NCBI GenBank assembly: GCA_030619215.1
Contig: JAUXBV010000161.1
Coordinates: forward strand, 1 to 7,347
DNA from: Fibrobacterota bacterium
Lineage (GTDB): Bacteria > Fibrobacterota > Chitinivibrionia > Chitinivibrionales > JANQEN01
Direction: 5' to 3'
Length of the DNA stretch: 7,347 nt
The translations under genes and the position numbers were made by a program. Every line of letters starts with the position of its first letter. Position 1 is the stretch's first letter. Positions 1 through 5,376 of this stretch are shown here, piece by piece. The notes under the pieces were generated by a model. That model did no database searches. It was given only the letters and a program-made list of their open reading frames with translations, and was not told the origin of the DNA.

Positions 1-6
1 AAGGTT

Positions 7-261
7 TTAATTTTGAAATCGAATTTTAGCTTTCATTTTTCTGGTGATTACGAAATACAGAATAGGGGCAGGTGGAATTATGATAATAAAAAATAACCAT
101 AAAATTCTGTTTGTTTTCACTATATCCTTTTGTTTTTTAAATAAATCATAAATTGCAATAACTTTAAGCATTACTAAAGTTGCACATACAGCAATACAAA
201 AAAAAATTTTCTTCCGTGGCATATCTTGCCAACTGTAGCATTTTTCGTAAAGTTTCTTCAT
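7..261 (-). CDS. Small two-helix membrane protein, PLDc_N-like
   Basis: An 84-residue protein predicted to sit in the inner membrane. Two hydrophobic segments are visible, at about residues 19-41 and 53-72, separated by a short basic loop (FKKQKDIVKTNR). The second segment has the pattern R-x-LW, then I/L/F, then P-x-x-P-I-L-Y-F and a basic tail. This resembles the PLDc_N domain (the membrane anchor found at the N-terminus of cardiolipin synthases and also as free small proteins). There is no HKD phospholipase motif and no room for a catalytic domain, so it is not an enzyme by itself. The ATG is preceded by a good ribosome site (GAGGT, about 6 nt away), which supports expression. It is the last minus-strand gene seen and follows a strong hairpin at 358-388, so it may have its own promoter. 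The function is unknown; the family match is by eye. Confidence 0.6.
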   Translation of the reverse strand: MKKLYEKCYSWQDMPRKKIFFCIAVCATLVMLKVIAIYDLFKKQKDIVKTNRILWLFFIIIIPPAPILYFVITRKMKAKIRFQN

Positions 262-357
262 TAAATTACCTCGTTTTTAGCTATTCAAGCTTTTATGCAA
301 ATCCTGAGATTCAGCAGTTAAAGCATCTATCAAAATAATTATGAATTTATCTATCGG

Positions 358-388
358 TTCAGTGCTGTCTAAAATAGACAGCACTGAA
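358..388 (-). terminator. Perfect 14-bp hairpin behind the thiamine-binding gene
   Basis: TTCAGTGCTGTCTA and TAGACAGCACTGAA form a perfect 14-bp inverted repeat around an AAA loop. It starts 13 nt after the stop codon of the gene at 402-704, as expected for transcript-end structure. Neither strand shows a run of T directly after the stem, so it is not a textbook intrinsic terminator. It may be a transcript-stabilising hairpin, a terminator working without a U-tract, or a dispersed palindrome. Confidence 0.5.
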
Positions 389-401
389 ATATAATAAATT
401 C

Positions 402-704
402 TCAATCAGCAAGCTTATCCTGCACACTTTTTACCTTCTCATCCATTGTCTGGTCCCTGTCTATACGAGTACCAAATCTTAATGTAGAGGTAATTCTGGG
501 TACCCCCATCTTATGGACTTCCTCATGGCAACGTTTGATAGCTGTAAAAACGTCGTCCCATTCTCCTTCAATATTTGTCCCATACGCATGGAGCTTTGGA
601 TTACAGCCGGCATCATTAAGAACACGCTCACAGGCAGCAACATATTTTGAGACTGATGTACCTACTCCTACCGGCACTATACAAACATCCGCTATTACCT
701 TCAT
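402..704 (-). CDS. MTH1187-family thiamine-binding protein
   Basis: A 100-residue cytoplasmic protein of the Thiamine_BP family (formerly DUF77; MTH1187/YqgV type). Seen in the sequence: an N-terminal beta strand MKVIADVCIVPVG, then G-T-S-V-S-K-Y-V at 15-22, the Y-G-T-N-I-E-G segment at 41-47 (family T-x-x-E-G signature), an amphipathic helix, and the C-terminal G-V-P-R-I-T-S-T-L-R-F-G-T-R-I-D segment at 67-82. The length matches the single-domain ferredoxin-like members, which assemble as tetramers. Family members bind thiamine or its pyrimidine part; the physiological role is poorly defined and no enzymatic activity is firmly known. AAAGGA about 8 nt before the ATG supports the start. The gene lies 98 bp after the oxidoreductase gene and may be cotranscribed with it. 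No TPP riboswitch is visible upstream. Confidence 0.87.
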   Translation of the reverse strand: MKVIADVCIVPVGVGTSVSKYVAACERVLNDAGCNPKLHAYGTNIEGEWDDVFTAIKRCHEEVHKMGVPRITSTLRFGTRIDRDQTMDEKVKSVQDKLAD

Positions 705-727
705 ATAAACAATCCTTTCTCTTTTAA

Positions 728-742
728 TTATTTACTAAATAA
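728..742 (-). promoter_or_regulatory. 15-bp palindrome TTATTTAGTAAATAA before the thiamine-binding gene
   Basis: On the minus strand TTATTTA and TAAATAA are perfect arms around a central G. The palindrome ends 23 nt before the ATG, just upstream of the ribosome site. The core TTTAGTAAA recurs in a palindrome upstream of the regulator gene (5113-5125). It could be an operator, but in such AT-rich DNA chance is a real alternative. Confidence 0.25.
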
Positions 743-802
743 AAAAATATAGGGGTAAATATTTAAAGTATATAAAATAACCTTTTGCAAAGTACAGGCA
801 GA

Positions 803-1942
803 TCATTTTATCTCTGTAACAGTCTCTGTCACCTTAATACTTCGGCGAGCATATTCATCCATTAAATGCTCATAACAGCCTCTTGTCCGGCCAATAAATT
901 CCGGAGGGCAAATCCCTTTTTCTTTAAACAGGCCGTTAATAACCTGACGAGCGACAATAGTACAAGTGTAGCCTGTTGTTCTTGCCATTGAAGTGGTTTT
1001 TGTTTCTTGGTTATATTCATCAAACAAATCATAAGTATAACGAAGCTTTTTATTATCTTTCCTCCCCTCAATTATAACTCTCATAACGGTAAAGTCTTCT
1101 TCACCCTCCTGTAATTTCCATTGGTCAAATAGCAATCTCGATGTGAAATCGATTGGCTTTATCTTTTTGCCACGTATATTGATTGTATCCTTCCTAAAGA
1201 AACCGCTCTCTCTGAAAACACGCATCAGGTTCGCATGGCCTGGATAGCGGAGCGTCTTTTCCTTCATATTTGTAAACTTCATTGTTTTTCCCAATGATCT
1301 CAGCCCATCCGTGTTAAACGCTTCTAATGATCCGACAAACGGGAAATCAATCAACTCCACACCGGACAAAGCAGGATATACAACCTCTTTACCGTTTTCT
1401 ACTACACGGGCCGGGCGTGTAAACTCCTCCAAAACATCTGAAGGGGAAAAAACAGCCTTATACTCGTATGGCCACAGCCGCTCTTTCGGCAAGCCGCCGA
1501 CAAAGCAGACATATCGATCCGCCTGATCCAGGCGATTAACAACATAACCTGCTATTATATTGCACAGCCCCGGGGCAACACCGCAATCGACAATTGCAGT
1601 CACACCTTTTTTCTTAGCTAAATCATCCAGCAGAAAAGGATCTTCACCAAAAAAAGAGATGTCTACAACGCTTTTGCCTGCCTCTATGATTCCTTTTAAC
1701 GTCTGAAATCCCATAAAGCCCGGGACAGCACAGATTACCAGATCACTATCAGCAACAACAGCAGTTACGCTGCCTGCCTCGGAAAGGTCTGCTTTAACTC
1801 CCTTTACAGGCACTTCAGATTCCAGTTTTTGCAAAGCCTGCATATTTAAGTCAACAGCTTTAACAGAAAATTTTTCTTCTTGCGCCAGGTCTTTGACAAT
1901 TGCATTACCAACCAAACCAGCGCCTAAGACGGTTATATTCAT
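803..1942 (-). CDS. Saccharopine dehydrogenase-family oxidoreductase
   Basis: A 379-residue NAD(P)-dependent oxidoreductase, full length for the family. The N-terminus is a Rossmann fold: strand MNITVLGAGLVG with G-x-G-x-x-G at residues 7-12, then an acidic residue (D31) at the end of the second strand, where cofactor ribose is usually contacted. Family segments in the C-terminal substrate domain are D-C-G-V-A-P-G at 119-125, Y-K-A-V-F-S-P-S-D-V at 161-170, A-F-N-T-D-G-L at 208-214 and T-L-R-Y-P-G-H at 230-236. Relatives include saccharopine reductase, lysine dehydrogenase and carboxynorspermidine synthase; the sequence alone does not tell me which substrate is used. No other lysine or polyamine gene lies nearby, so the pathway is open. 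AGGGAG, 6 nt before the ATG, fixes the start. The 233-bp leader carries an inverted-repeat element and possible RNA structure. Confidence 0.85.
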   Translation of the reverse strand: MNITVLGAGLVGNAIVKDLAQEEKFSVKAVDLNMQALQKLESEVPVKGVKADLSEAGSVTAVVADSDLVICAVPGFMGFQTLKGIIEAGKSVVDISFFGEDPFLLDDLAKKKGVTAIVDCGVAPGLCNIIAGYVVNRLDQADRYVCFVGGLPKERLWPYEYKAVFSPSDVLEEFTRPARVVENGKEVVYPALSGVELIDFPFVGSLEAFNTDGLRSLGKTMKFTNMKEKTLRYPGHANLMRVFRESGFFRKDTINIRGKKIKPIDFTSRLLFDQWKLQEGEEDFTVMRVIIEGRKDNKKLRYTYDLFDEYNQETKTTSMARTTGYTCTIVARQVINGLFKEKGICPPEFIGRTRGCYEHLMDEYARRSIKVTETVTEIK

Positions 1943-1996
1943 GGTTTTCTCCCTGTGTCAAAACACACTATAAGGTAAACATCTATAGACTTTATA

Positions 1997-2070
1997 CTGT
2001 TTCTTAAAAGTTTTGTCCTAAAATTTAGAGCATCGTGCTATGGGATAGTGCAAAACGCTTTTAGAAACAG
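1997..2070. repeat. 74-bp inverted-repeat element upstream of the oxidoreductase gene
   Basis: The left arm CTGTTTCTTAAAAG (1997-2010) matches the right arm CTTTTAGAAACAG (2058-2070) with a single unpaired base. The pairing continues inward with TTTTG (2011-2015) and CAAAA (2051-2055). The centre holds a smaller AGCA/TGCT hairpin. The compact layout with matching ends suggests a non-coding MITE-like or REP-like element, or a folded leader of the gene that starts at 1942. No transposase is present. Confidence 0.5.
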
Positions 2071-2074
2071 TTAT

Positions 2075-2131
2075 GCTGATTTGCCATATCGGACATCAGC
2101 GTGCCCTTTGGGTATATTTTTGCAAATCGGT
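2075..2131 (-). promoter_or_regulatory. Possible alternative hairpins in the oxidoreductase leader
   Basis: Two pairings compete for the same bases: GCTGAT (2075-2080) with ATCAGC (2095-2100), and GATTTGC (2078-2084) with GCAAATC (2122-2128). The longer pairing encloses a CCC-TTT-GGG mini-hairpin at 2104-2112. Mutually exclusive stems upstream of a gene recall attenuators, but I recognise no known riboswitch or T-box core and see no terminator U-tract. Confidence 0.2.
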
Positions 2132-2175
2132 ATAAATATATACAACTGCTGCTATTTTTGAAAATCAGGTTTAGC

Positions 2176-3267
2176 TTATTCTGAAAATTTTGAAGGCTCT
2201 TTCAGGAGTTCCACAAGAAGATTTATCGTATCTCTAATATCTTTCACATGTGCAATGCCCACTGTCGAGTGGAGGTTCCTGACAGGCACACAGATAGTGG
2301 TCGCGGGGATACCCTTTTTTGTTGAAAGAAAAATTTTTGTGGCATCCGTAGTTCCGACCTCTTCTACCCTAAGCTGCATCTTTATTTTATGTTTTTTTGC
2401 AACGCTTAATATCCAGTCATTAGCTTTCTTATTTGTAATTATTTCAGCATCCTTAAGAAGAATTACCGGCCCTTTTCCTATGTTTACTCCGGTTGTGACA
2501 AACTCGTCCGAGTCCTCCGCGTTAATCGTATCAATAGCCATACCCCAGTCAGGTTCGAGCTGATGTGTGGAAACCTGTGCGCCGTACAGGCCTATCTCTT
2601 CCTGGGTGGTAAAAACAAAAAAGATATCCTGTTTATGTCCCTTCAGCTTTCGCGCAACTTCAACCAAAATAAAACATCCTATCCTGTCGTCAAGTGCCTT
2701 CCCCGATATTATGTTATCACTGCCCAAGCGTTTGAAATGATGTCTTGCAACAGCATAGCTGCCGATATCAATACCTTTCTTCAACAGCCGTTCTCTCGAT
2801 AGCCCTGTGTCAATATACAGTTCGTCCAGTTCCGGCATCTCTTCTATTTCATGATCTTCATGAAGCTCCGCAAAGGTTATGACCCCGGTACATGCCAGCC
2901 TGTCGTTTTTTTGATATACCCTAACGGTCTGTCCTACAAGGGTTATGGGCTCAATCCCTCCTATGGTAGCTATCTTTATATGCCCGTTTCTGGTTATATC
3001 TTTTACCATTAAGCCAATTTCATCCATGTGCGCGGCAACCATTACCTTCTGCCCTTCACCCCTCTTATGCGTAATGAGATTGCCTAACTTGTCAACATAC
3101 ATTTCGTCGACATAGGGCTTCAGCTCTTTTTCAATGGCAGTACGCACCCGTTTCTCATTCCCTGAAGGCCCGTGTGTTTCGATCAGCCGTTTTAAAAACA
3201 GAAGGCTCAGTCTTTCTGAAGCTTTCCCTGTTCTTCCTGTTACTGCCTTTTTTACTTTCCTTACCAT
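2176..3267 (-). CDS. M42-family metallo-aminopeptidase (glutamyl aminopeptidase/TET-like)
   Basis: A 363-residue two-metal aminopeptidase. The catalytic set of family M42 is visible: A-H-M-D-E with H80 as metal ligand and D82 next to it; A-L-D-D-R at 191-195 with the bridging aspartate; T-Q-E-E-I-G with E223 as general base and E224 as ligand; A-I-D-T with D246 as ligand; V-G-T-T-D-A at 304-309; and N-L-H-S with H333 as last ligand. Members form large cytoplasmic dodecamers that trim short peptides. This protein begins with about 24 extra basic residues (K/R-rich, 1-24) before the usual start region LKRLIETHGPSGNE; there is no internal Met to use instead, so the extension seems real unless a rarer start is used. 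The ribosome site (AAGAGA) is weak. It lies 19 bp behind a small membrane-protein gene, so the two are probably translated from one message. Residue preference (Glu/Asp or other) cannot be told. Confidence 0.92.
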   Translation of the reverse strand: MVRKVKKAVTGRTGKASERLSLLFLKRLIETHGPSGNEKRVRTAIEKELKPYVDEMYVDKLGNLITHKRGEGQKVMVAAHMDEIGLMVKDITRNGHIKIATIGGIEPITLVGQTVRVYQKNDRLACTGVITFAELHEDHEIEEMPELDELYIDTGLSRERLLKKGIDIGSYAVARHHFKRLGSDNIISGKALDDRIGCFILVEVARKLKGHKQDIFFVFTTQEEIGLYGAQVSTHQLEPDWGMAIDTINAEDSDEFVTTGVNIGKGPVILLKDAEIITNKKANDWILSVAKKHKIKMQLRVEEVGTTDATKIFLSTKKGIPATTICVPVRNLHSTVGIAHVKDIRDTINLLVELLKEPSKFSE

Positions 3268-3286
3268 TTCTATCTCTTGCTGAAGG

Positions 3287-3667
3287 TTATTTCAGTTTCT
3301 CTTGTATCTGCCGGATTTGCTTTGAGAGGTCATTGAGCCTGAATTCTATTGAATTGAGAATCCAGAATTGAAAATGCTCCACTTTCATCTGCTTATATAT
3401 CATCCATATAATTTTTATAGAGACAAGTAACATGCCAAGCTCCAGTGAAAACAGCGGCGGCAGCGGTATTGGCAGGCGAAATGTATAGCGGAGTATGTCA
3501 AGAATAAACAGCGCCGCTATTGCGCAAATAAAGACAACATTAACAACCTTGTCGAATCCGGCTGAACGGGCGCCGCCGATTCTGCCAACAAAATTTCGAA
3601 TTTTTTCCTTTTCCCTTTGAAAACTTTCGAGATCTTCCTGCAGAGGCATTGATTCCGAATCGGTCAT
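3287..3667 (-). CDS. Small two-helix membrane protein with helical ends, unknown function
   Basis: I do not recognise a named family. From ATG 3667 it has 126 residues: a charged, probably coiled N-terminal helix (about 8-26, many E/K/R/Q), a short G-R-I-G-G segment, two hydrophobic segments at about 42-61 and 74-93 joined by a proline-rich turn (LPIPLPP), and a charged amphipathic C-terminal helix (about 105-126) that looks like a coiled coil. It is likely an inner-membrane protein with both ends on the same side. The frame is open from a GTG at 3673, but the ATG at 3667 is better placed: AAAGGA lies 9 nt before it and only 3 nt before the GTG. The gene is directly followed, after 19 bp, by the M42 peptidase, suggesting an operon and perhaps membrane tethering of the peptidase (inference). 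Confidence 0.7.
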   Translation of the reverse strand: MTDSESMPLQEDLESFQREKEKIRNFVGRIGGARSAGFDKVVNVVFICAIAALFILDILRYTFRLPIPLPPLFSLELGMLLVSIKIIWMIYKQMKVEHFQFWILNSIEFRLNDLSKQIRQIQEKLK

Positions 3668-3700
3668 TTTCACCTTTCCTTTGTTGGATAAATAGTTTGT

Positions 3701-3710
3701 TTATAATATA
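3701..3710 (-). promoter_or_regulatory. Possible -10 region for the membrane protein/peptidase pair
   Basis: The minus strand reads TATATTATAA 34-43 nt before the ATG at 3667, a good distance for a short leader. I see no convincing -35 hexamer 16-18 nt upstream, so this is only a candidate. Confidence 0.22.
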
Positions 3711-3727
3711 AAAGATGCAGGAATTAA

Positions 3728-3801
3728 ATTCTCTGTCTGAATAATCTACCCCACTAGTGTGTGATACGCGTTTTTTCGTAGATTATTCAGAAGTAGAGAA
3801 T
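3728..3801. repeat. 74-bp inverted-repeat element between the regulator and membrane-protein genes
   Basis: TCTGAATAATCTAC (3736-3749) and GTAGATTATTCAGA (3778-3791) are perfect 14-bp arms. Outside a small internal loop, ATTCTCT (3728-3734) pairs with AGAGAAT (3795-3801). The 28-nt loop contains the palindrome CACTAGTG. The element sits after the regulator gene (minus strand) and before the possible promoter of the next gene. It could act as a terminator-like hairpin, although no clear T-run follows, or be a MITE-like insertion. Confidence 0.55.
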
Positions 3802-3802
3802 C

Positions 3803-3824
3803 TTATCCAGCTTCGCTGGGTTAG
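3803..3824. repeat. Short hairpin TTATCC-AGC-TTC-GCT-GGGTTA
   Basis: CCAGC (3807-3811) and GCTGG (3815-3819) form a 5-bp stem with a TTC loop, directly behind the stop codon of the regulator gene (3821-3823 is the TAA on the minus strand). The flanks TTAT and GTTAG recur at 5251-5310, which suggests a dispersed small repeat. It may help end the regulator transcript together with the adjoining 74-bp inverted repeat. Confidence 0.4.
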
Positions 3825-5095
3825 ACGATCCTGTTCAAACGCTGAATTCTCTGTGCTAACAGGCGCGCTAAAAACAGCGCATAATGCGGCCTCTTTTTTA
3901 TGGCTTCGATAAATTGACTCTTGGAAACTTCAATAAGTTTTCCAAAGCTCAAAGCCTGTACTGTAGCACTGCGTTTGTTATTAAGTAGAAAGGACATCTC
4001 CCCCATGAAAATATCATCTGCAGATAACATGGATACAATTTTATTATTTACTAAAACGCTGTATCTTCCCTTTACAATATAATACAGAAAATTACTTGGC
4101 TCCCCTTCGCGAAATATTTCATCCCCGGGTTTAACCTCTTTCGATTTCATGTCAACAAAAATGCCGGGGGTAATATTTTCCACCTCTTTCTCAAGTCCGA
4201 TATCAAAACTGACTTCATTTCCTTTTTCATTATAAACCAGATTCTCCGCAACATTCTTTGTCATTAGTATACCTCGCCCATGCAACTCAAGAAGGTTCTC
4301 CTCCTTTGTCACATCTTTTACTTCACGCCAGTTAAAACCTTCACCCTCATCAGCGATAAAAAATTTGGCACTGTTCGGAGTAATAGCATATTCAAAGGTT
4401 ACCCTTTTTCCCGCAACCTCAGGATCCCTGCCCCTCTTTTTTATCAAGCCAATGACCGAACCGTATTTCTCAAGCCACTCTGTTTTTTCTTCATAGCTAA
4501 TGCTGCAATTGCCATGCTCGATTGCGTTCAACAGCATTTCGTTGAGGGCAAGCTGAAGGTCAAACTTCTTGTCTGCGCCAAGCTTATTAGAATTATAGAG
4601 GAAATTACAGATAAGGTTAACATAACATTTTGCTTCCAAGGGATCATTATCCAGCTTAAAGGAGCCGGAAATATATGATACGATATCCGAGCCGATACCC
4701 CTCTGAAAAATTATCCGGCGGTTATTAAAGATTATTGATAATACCTTTAAAAGGTTTTCCTTTATGTCTCCAACATCGAGGTCAACAATTATATTCGCAC
4801 CCCGTATATTTTCAATACGTCTCCTGTCATCGATATTATCACACACAGCTATAATTCCACAGTGCAGGAGCCATGGGTCACCCATAATATTATTCAACAA
4901 TTCAAAGGCATCAATTTTCTTATCCGAAAAATTTATAAACATTAATTCCGACATCTCAGAATTTAAAAAATCTATAGCCTGGGGAGCATCTTCCAGGTAA
5001 ACAACCTCATCAATCTCTTTTTGGCTGGACTTTGTTATCTTTGAAATGATCGTAAAAACCTCTTTATTACTGGTAACAACCGGGATTGTATTCAT
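3821..5095 (-). CDS. Regulator: receiver-like region + RsbW-type HATPase + cNMP-binding domain
   Basis: A 424-residue cytoplasmic signalling protein. Residues 1-125 have the alternating strand/helix look of a response-regulator receiver, but the expected phosphoacceptor motifs are not clear, so it may be a pseudo-receiver. Residues about 150-300 form an anti-sigma/SpoIIAB-type HATPase: N-box A-L-N-E-M-L-L-N-A-I-E-H-G at 183-195, D-E-G-E-G-F at 249-254 and H-G-R-G-I at 272-276. A charged insert (about 197-230) lies between the N-box and the next motif. Residues about 315-420 are a cyclic-nucleotide-binding fold with G-E-M-S-F-L-L at 365-371 and the cassette R375-S-A-T-V-Q-A. RsbW-type kinases phosphorylate STAS anti-anti-sigma partners; whether this one has kinase activity is unknown. 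No DNA-binding or phosphatase domain is present. AAGGGAG lies about 13 nt before the ATG, a rather long spacing. The 281-bp leader is full of palindromes. Confidence 0.82.
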   Translation of the reverse strand: MNTIPVVTSNKEVFTIISKITKSSQKEIDEVVYLEDAPQAIDFLNSEMSELMFINFSDKKIDAFELLNNIMGDPWLLHCGIIAVCDNIDDRRRIENIRGANIIVDLDVGDIKENLLKVLSIIFNNRRIIFQRGIGSDIVSYISGSFKLDNDPLEAKCYVNLICNFLYNSNKLGADKKFDLQLALNEMLLNAIEHGNCSISYEEKTEWLEKYGSVIGLIKKRGRDPEVAGKRVTFEYAITPNSAKFFIADEGEGFNWREVKDVTKEENLLELHGRGILMTKNVAENLVYNEKGNEVSFDIGLEKEVENITPGIFVDMKSKEVKPGDEIFREGEPSNFLYYIVKGRYSVLVNNKIVSMLSADDIFMGEMSFLLNNKRSATVQALSFGKLIEVSKSQFIEAIKKRPHYALFLARLLAQRIQRLNRIV

Positions 5096-5106
5096 AATTT
5101 TAACGC

Positions 5107-5125
5107 ATCTCCCTTTTACTAAAAG
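5107..5125 (-). promoter_or_regulatory. Palindrome CTTTTAGTAAAAG abutting the regulator's ribosome site
   Basis: On the minus strand CTTTTA and TAAAAG flank a central G (5113-5125), and the palindrome runs straight into the AAGGGAG ribosome site. The core TTTAGTAAA is shared with the palindrome before the thiamine-binding gene. It could be an operator or a small translation-controlling hairpin; chance is possible. Confidence 0.28.
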
Positions 5126-5131
5126 AGTTGT

Positions 5132-5252
5132 GGTTAGTACCTTAGAAATAATTTCCTGCGTTTTTTTACCCTGAAGGGCATAAGAGCTACTAAGAAATAT
5201 ATTTCTAAGTATCTCTTTATGGCAGAAAATTATTTCGTGAAGGCTATAGTCC
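5132..5252. repeat. Long imperfect inverted repeat in the regulator leader
   Basis: The two halves are reverse complements over most of their length, centred at about 5200. The core ACTAAGAAATAT/ATTTCTAAGT (5189-5210) has one mismatched pair. Next, AAGAG pairs with CTCTTT. Further out, AGAAATAATTTCCTGC (5144-5159) matches the complement of GCAGAAAATTATTTCG (5222-5237) with one mismatch. The outermost bases (GGTTAGTACCTT and AAGGCTATAGTCC) still match partly. The left arm carries about 19 extra bases (5160-5178) with a T-run and a CCCTGAAGGG palindrome, as if inserted later. There is no open frame of note and no transposase. It may be a decayed MITE or a large leader hairpin. Confidence 0.55.
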
Positions 5253-5318
5253 AGCTTAGCTGGGTACTTATCCCCCGCTTTGCGGGATTAAAACAGTTTA
5301 TCTGGGTTAGGGAACTGT
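5251..5318. repeat. Cluster of small hairpins between exported-protein and regulator genes
   Basis: Three stems in a row: CCAGC-TTA-GCTGG (5251-5263), CCCGC-TTT-GCGGG (5274-5286) and ACAGTT...AACTGT (5293-5298 with 5313-5318). The first resembles the hairpin at 3807-3819, differing in one loop base. TTATC-TGGGTTAG at 5298-5310 equals the 3803-3824 element with its inner 9 bases removed. Lying behind the exported-protein gene, the G+C-rich stem may help stop its transcript, but no strong T-run follows on the minus strand. Confidence 0.45.
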
Positions 5319-5376
5319 CTATTTAATTATATGATAAAAAAAAATTAATTGTATAAAATGCTTTTTTTTCTTAGAT

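Noticed and set aside
705..802. TPP riboswitch before the thiamine-binding gene
   Set aside because: The spacer is short and AT-rich and lacks the CUGAGA and other conserved TPP-aptamer segments.
2255..2563. Open frame on the plus strand inside the peptidase gene
   Set aside because: It lies opposite a strongly motif-supported M42 gene; its translation has no recognisable domain and is a shadow.
3728..3801. Integron attC site
   Set aside because: The inverted repeat lacks the GTTRRRY/RYYYAAC ends and there is no integrase or cassette array.
4280..4678. Open frame on the plus strand inside the regulator gene
   Set aside because: It covers the HATPase motifs on the other strand; no ribosome site or family signal.
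5336..5369. A-run and T-run behind the exported-protein gene as a terminator
   Set aside because: The stem would be only A:U pairs with no G+C core, so it is not convincing as an intrinsic terminator.
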